Assembly (NCBI GenBank): GCA_964443365.1
Contig: CAYUCM010000029.1
Location: forward strand, 1-8,598
Direction of reading: 5' to 3'
DNA from: CAIJKW01 sp964443365
GTDB taxonomy: Bacteria > Patescibacteriota > Minisyncoccia > Phycocordibacterales > CAIZLB01
Length of the DNA stretch: 8,598 nt
Each line of letters starts with the position of its first letter. Position 1 is the first letter of the stretch. Below are positions 6,962-8,598 of the stretch, piece after piece. The notes under the pieces were generated by a model. That model was not told where the DNA came from and did not search any database. It saw only the letters and a program-made list of their open reading frames with translations. The position numbers and the translations under genes are program-made.

Positions 6962-8278
6962 ATGAATAAGAAACCTAAGATTGTCATTGTTGCTGGTGGT
7001 CTTGCAACCAGAATGAACCCAATAACTCAAAACATACCTAAATGCCTAATAGATGTTAATGGGACTCCATTGATAGAGCATCAGATAATTTATTTTAAAG
7101 ATAGGGGGTATGTGGATTTTGTATTCTGTGTTGCTCATCTAGCGGGTGAAGTTAGAAAATATTTTGGTAATGGATCAAAATTCGGTGTAAACATAGAATA
7201 TAGTCAAGAACCAAAAGATCTACTGGGCTCAGCTGGTGCCGTGAAATTAATAGAAAATTTTGTAGATGAATCTATTATAATATTTTATGGTGACAATTTA
7301 ACATCTCTGGACTTTGATAAAATGTTAAATTTTCATAAGGATAAAAAAAGTAAATTTACTGTATTTTTGCGAAAAAAACCAGAAGATTACAAGGGGAGCA
7401 GTTTGGTTGTACTAGATGATACGAACAGAATAAAAACCTTTATTGAAAGACCATCAGAGGAAGAATTAGAAGCGAACAAGAAACAAGAAAGTTATATCAA
7501 TAATGGAATTTACATAATGGAGCCCGAAATATTCCATAAGATACCAAGAGACATGAAGTATGACTTTGGAAAAGATTTAATTCCAGAACTACTGAAAGAT
7601 AATCTAGATGTTTATGGTTACTATTCGGATGATTTCTTTGTTGAGTTGGGTCGTGTTGAAAAATATCAAAAATTTATAGATAATTTTAAGGGTAGAAAAA
7701 AAGTTTTAGACCCTATAATAGCCATTTTTCTTGATAGAGATGGGGTTATTAATCGTAATTTGGAGAACATAGTTAATCCTGATCAGTTTGAATTATTAGA
7801 TGGTGCGCCAGAGGCTATTAAAAAAATAAACGATTCTGGTTTTTTGACTGTGATTGCCACAAATCAACCTATAATTTCTAAGGGATTCTTGACTTTTGAT
7901 GGCCTTAATTTAATACATAATAAAATGCATTTTGAGTTAAATAAATACGGTGCGCATATAGATGCTATATATGTTTGTCCACACCATCCAGAAAAAGGCT
8001 TCCATGGGGAAGTGCCTGAATTGAAGTTTGGTTGTAATTGTAGAAAACCTAAACCGGGGCTGGTATTGAATGCAATAAAAGATCTTAATATTGAAAAAAC
8101 AAATTCTTGGATGATTGGAGATTCTATGACAGATATTATAGCCGGCAAAAAAGCAGGTTTGGAAACTGTTTTACTTTCTTCTGACGGTGAATACATCAAA
8201 AATATTGATGGTCAGACCCCTGAAAAACCAGATTTTATATACCGCAATCTATTAGAAGCAATTAAAAATATATTATAG
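6962..8278 (+). CDS. hddC-gmhB: bifunctional heptose-1-phosphate nucleotidyltransferase / heptose-bisphosphate phosphatase (HddC-GmhB fusion)
   Basis: This 438-residue protein joins two enzymes. Residues 1-245 are a nucleotidyltransferase: IVAGGLATRMNP (9-20) with K27 is the nucleotide-binding signature, LGSAGA (88-93) the sugar-loop motif, YGDN (109-112) the metal-binding aspartate, and YINNGIYIM (178-186) the sugar-binding strand. Residues 252-438 are a HAD-IIIA phosphatase: FLDRDGVIN (256-264) gives nucleophile D258 and acid/base D260. TNQ (300-302), Lys364 of CRKPKPG and GDSMTD (386-391) are the other HAD motifs. C339, H341, C358 and C360 form the GmhB-type zinc site. Together the domains would remove the 7-phosphate and load the 1-phosphate with a nucleotide, probably GMP from GTP if the HddA assignment holds; ADP-heptose is not excluded. 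It is divergent from gmhA and overlaps the kinase gene tail to tail by 6 bases. The start is fixed by the promoter and by the signature beginning at residue 9. Confidence 0.9.
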   Translation: MNKKPKIVIVAGGLATRMNPITQNIPKCLIDVNGTPLIEHQIIYFKDRGYVDFVFCVAHLAGEVRKYFGNGSKFGVNIEYSQEPKDLLGSAGAVKLIENFVDESIIIFYGDNLTSLDFDKMLNFHKDKKSKFTVFLRKKPEDYKGSSLVVLDDTNRIKTFIERPSEEELEANKKQESYINNGIYIMEPEIFHKIPRDMKYDFGKDLIPELLKDNLDVYGYYSDDFFVELGRVEKYQKFIDNFKGRKKVLDPIIAIFLDRDGVINRNLENIVNPDQFELLDGAPEAIKKINDSGFLTVIATNQPIISKGFLTFDGLNLIHNKMHFELNKYGAHIDAIYVCPHHPEKGFHGEVPELKFGCNCRKPKPGLVLNAIKDLNIEKTNSWMIGDSMTDIIAGKKAGLETVLLSSDGEYIKNIDGQTPEKPDFIYRNLLEAIKNIL

Positions 8279-8598
8279 AATTCTTTTGGTTCCCTCAAAA
8301 TCAAATCTAAATCTAACTTCTTGTAAACCCTCCTTTGCCAAAGCTTCTTTAAGTTTTGTTTTATCTTCTGAATAGAACATTAAGAAACCACCTCCACCTG
8401 CGCCAATTAATTTTCCACCCACAGCTCCATTTTTAAGCGCAATCTCATACCACTCGTTAATCTTTGGATTAGACATGTTTCCAGATCTCTTTTTTTTATG
8501 CTCCCAGTGTTCGTTCATTAGTTTACCGAACTCATTTAAATTTCCTTCTTCCAAGGCTTGTTTGCTTTTTAGTCCTAGTTCTTTGATAAAGTGTAGGT
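8273..8598 (-). CDS. hddA: D-glycero-D-manno-heptose 7-phosphate kinase, C-terminal part (GHMP family)
   Basis: The frame is open from the right edge to a TAA at 8275-8273, showing the last 107 residues; an in-frame TTG at 8554 is an internal leucine, not a start. GGKLIGAGGGGF (8419-8384) is GHMP kinase motif 3, the glycine-rich loop near the phosphate site. The segment RSGNMSNPKINEWYEIALKN before it and the end VRFRFDFEGTKRIL after it match HddA-type sugar kinases, which are about 340 residues long. HddA phosphorylates C1 of D-glycero-alpha-D-manno-heptose 7-phosphate with ATP. The adjacent gmhA and HddC-GmhB genes support that substrate over fucose or other GHMP sugar substrates. The gene converges on the fusion gene and shares six bases with it, so its promoter lies beyond the right edge and it is not in the leftward operon unless transcription reads through. 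Confidence 0.85.
   Translation of the reverse strand, partial: LHFIKELGLKSKQALEEGNLNEFGKLMNEHWEHKKKRSGNMSNPKINEWYEIALKNGAVGGKLIGAGGGGFLMFYSEDKTKLKEALAKEGLQEVRFRFDFEGTKRIL

Noticed and set aside
7864..8199. 111-codon minus-strand open frame
   Set aside because: It is antisense to the phosphatase domain of the fusion gene, whose zinc and HAD motifs prove the plus-strand reading.
8552..8554. TTG as a start codon for a 93-residue protein
   Set aside because: The frame stays open upstream to the window edge and the sequence matches the C-terminal part of a long GHMP kinase, so this is an internal leucine.
1..8598. mobile element, CRISPR array or tRNA
   Set aside because: No transposase-like protein, regularly spaced repeats, long terminal repeats or cloverleaf-like sequence was seen on either strand.

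Overview
This window is an AT-rich bacterial surface-glycan locus (by eye about one third G+C). It pairs a block of glycosyltransferases with enzymes for making an activated heptose. Genes are tightly packed. All three standard stop codons are used, and TGA reads as stop in two ATGA overlaps, so the code is ordinary. None of the nine visible start codons has a convincing Shine-Dalgarno sequence, and one gene looks leaderless. A run of ten Ns suggests a draft or metagenome scaffold. Low GC, dense packing and little SD use would fit a Candidate Phyla Radiation (Patescibacteria) member or another AT-rich uncultured lineage. The sequence alone does not fix the phylum. The one clear promoter is sigma70-like rather than the Bacteroidota type.

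Layout: positions 1-6785 are one minus-strand run of eight genes with gaps of at most 13 bases or short overlaps. In transcription order they are a sedoheptulose-7-phosphate isomerase (gmhA), a small transaldolase/fructose-6-phosphate aldolase-type protein, an NAD-dependent sugar epimerase, a GT-B glycosyltransferase, a GT2 enzyme carrying the N gap, a second GT2, an HlpA-like GT-A protein, and a third GT2 that runs off the left edge. Positions 6786-6961 are a 176-base divergent intergenic region with a strong plus-strand promoter, a weaker minus-strand promoter candidate and small inverted repeats. Positions 6962-8278 carry a plus-strand fusion of a sugar-1-phosphate nucleotidyltransferase (HddC type) and a HAD-IIIA phosphatase (GmhB type). 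From 8273 to the right edge lies the C-terminal end of a GHMP heptose-7-phosphate kinase (HddA type) on the minus strand. Its stop overlaps the end of the fusion gene tail to tail.

How they work together (inference from families): the transaldolase may supply or balance sedoheptulose 7-phosphate. GmhA would isomerise it to D-glycero-D-manno-heptose 7-phosphate, HddA would phosphorylate C1, the GmhB-like domain would remove the 7-phosphate, and the HddC-like domain would transfer a nucleotide, probably giving GDP-heptose. The epimerase may modify this or another nucleotide sugar. The five glycosyltransferases would then build a glycan on a cytoplasmic-side carrier. No RNA genes, CRISPR arrays, insertion sequences or intrinsic terminators were recognised.
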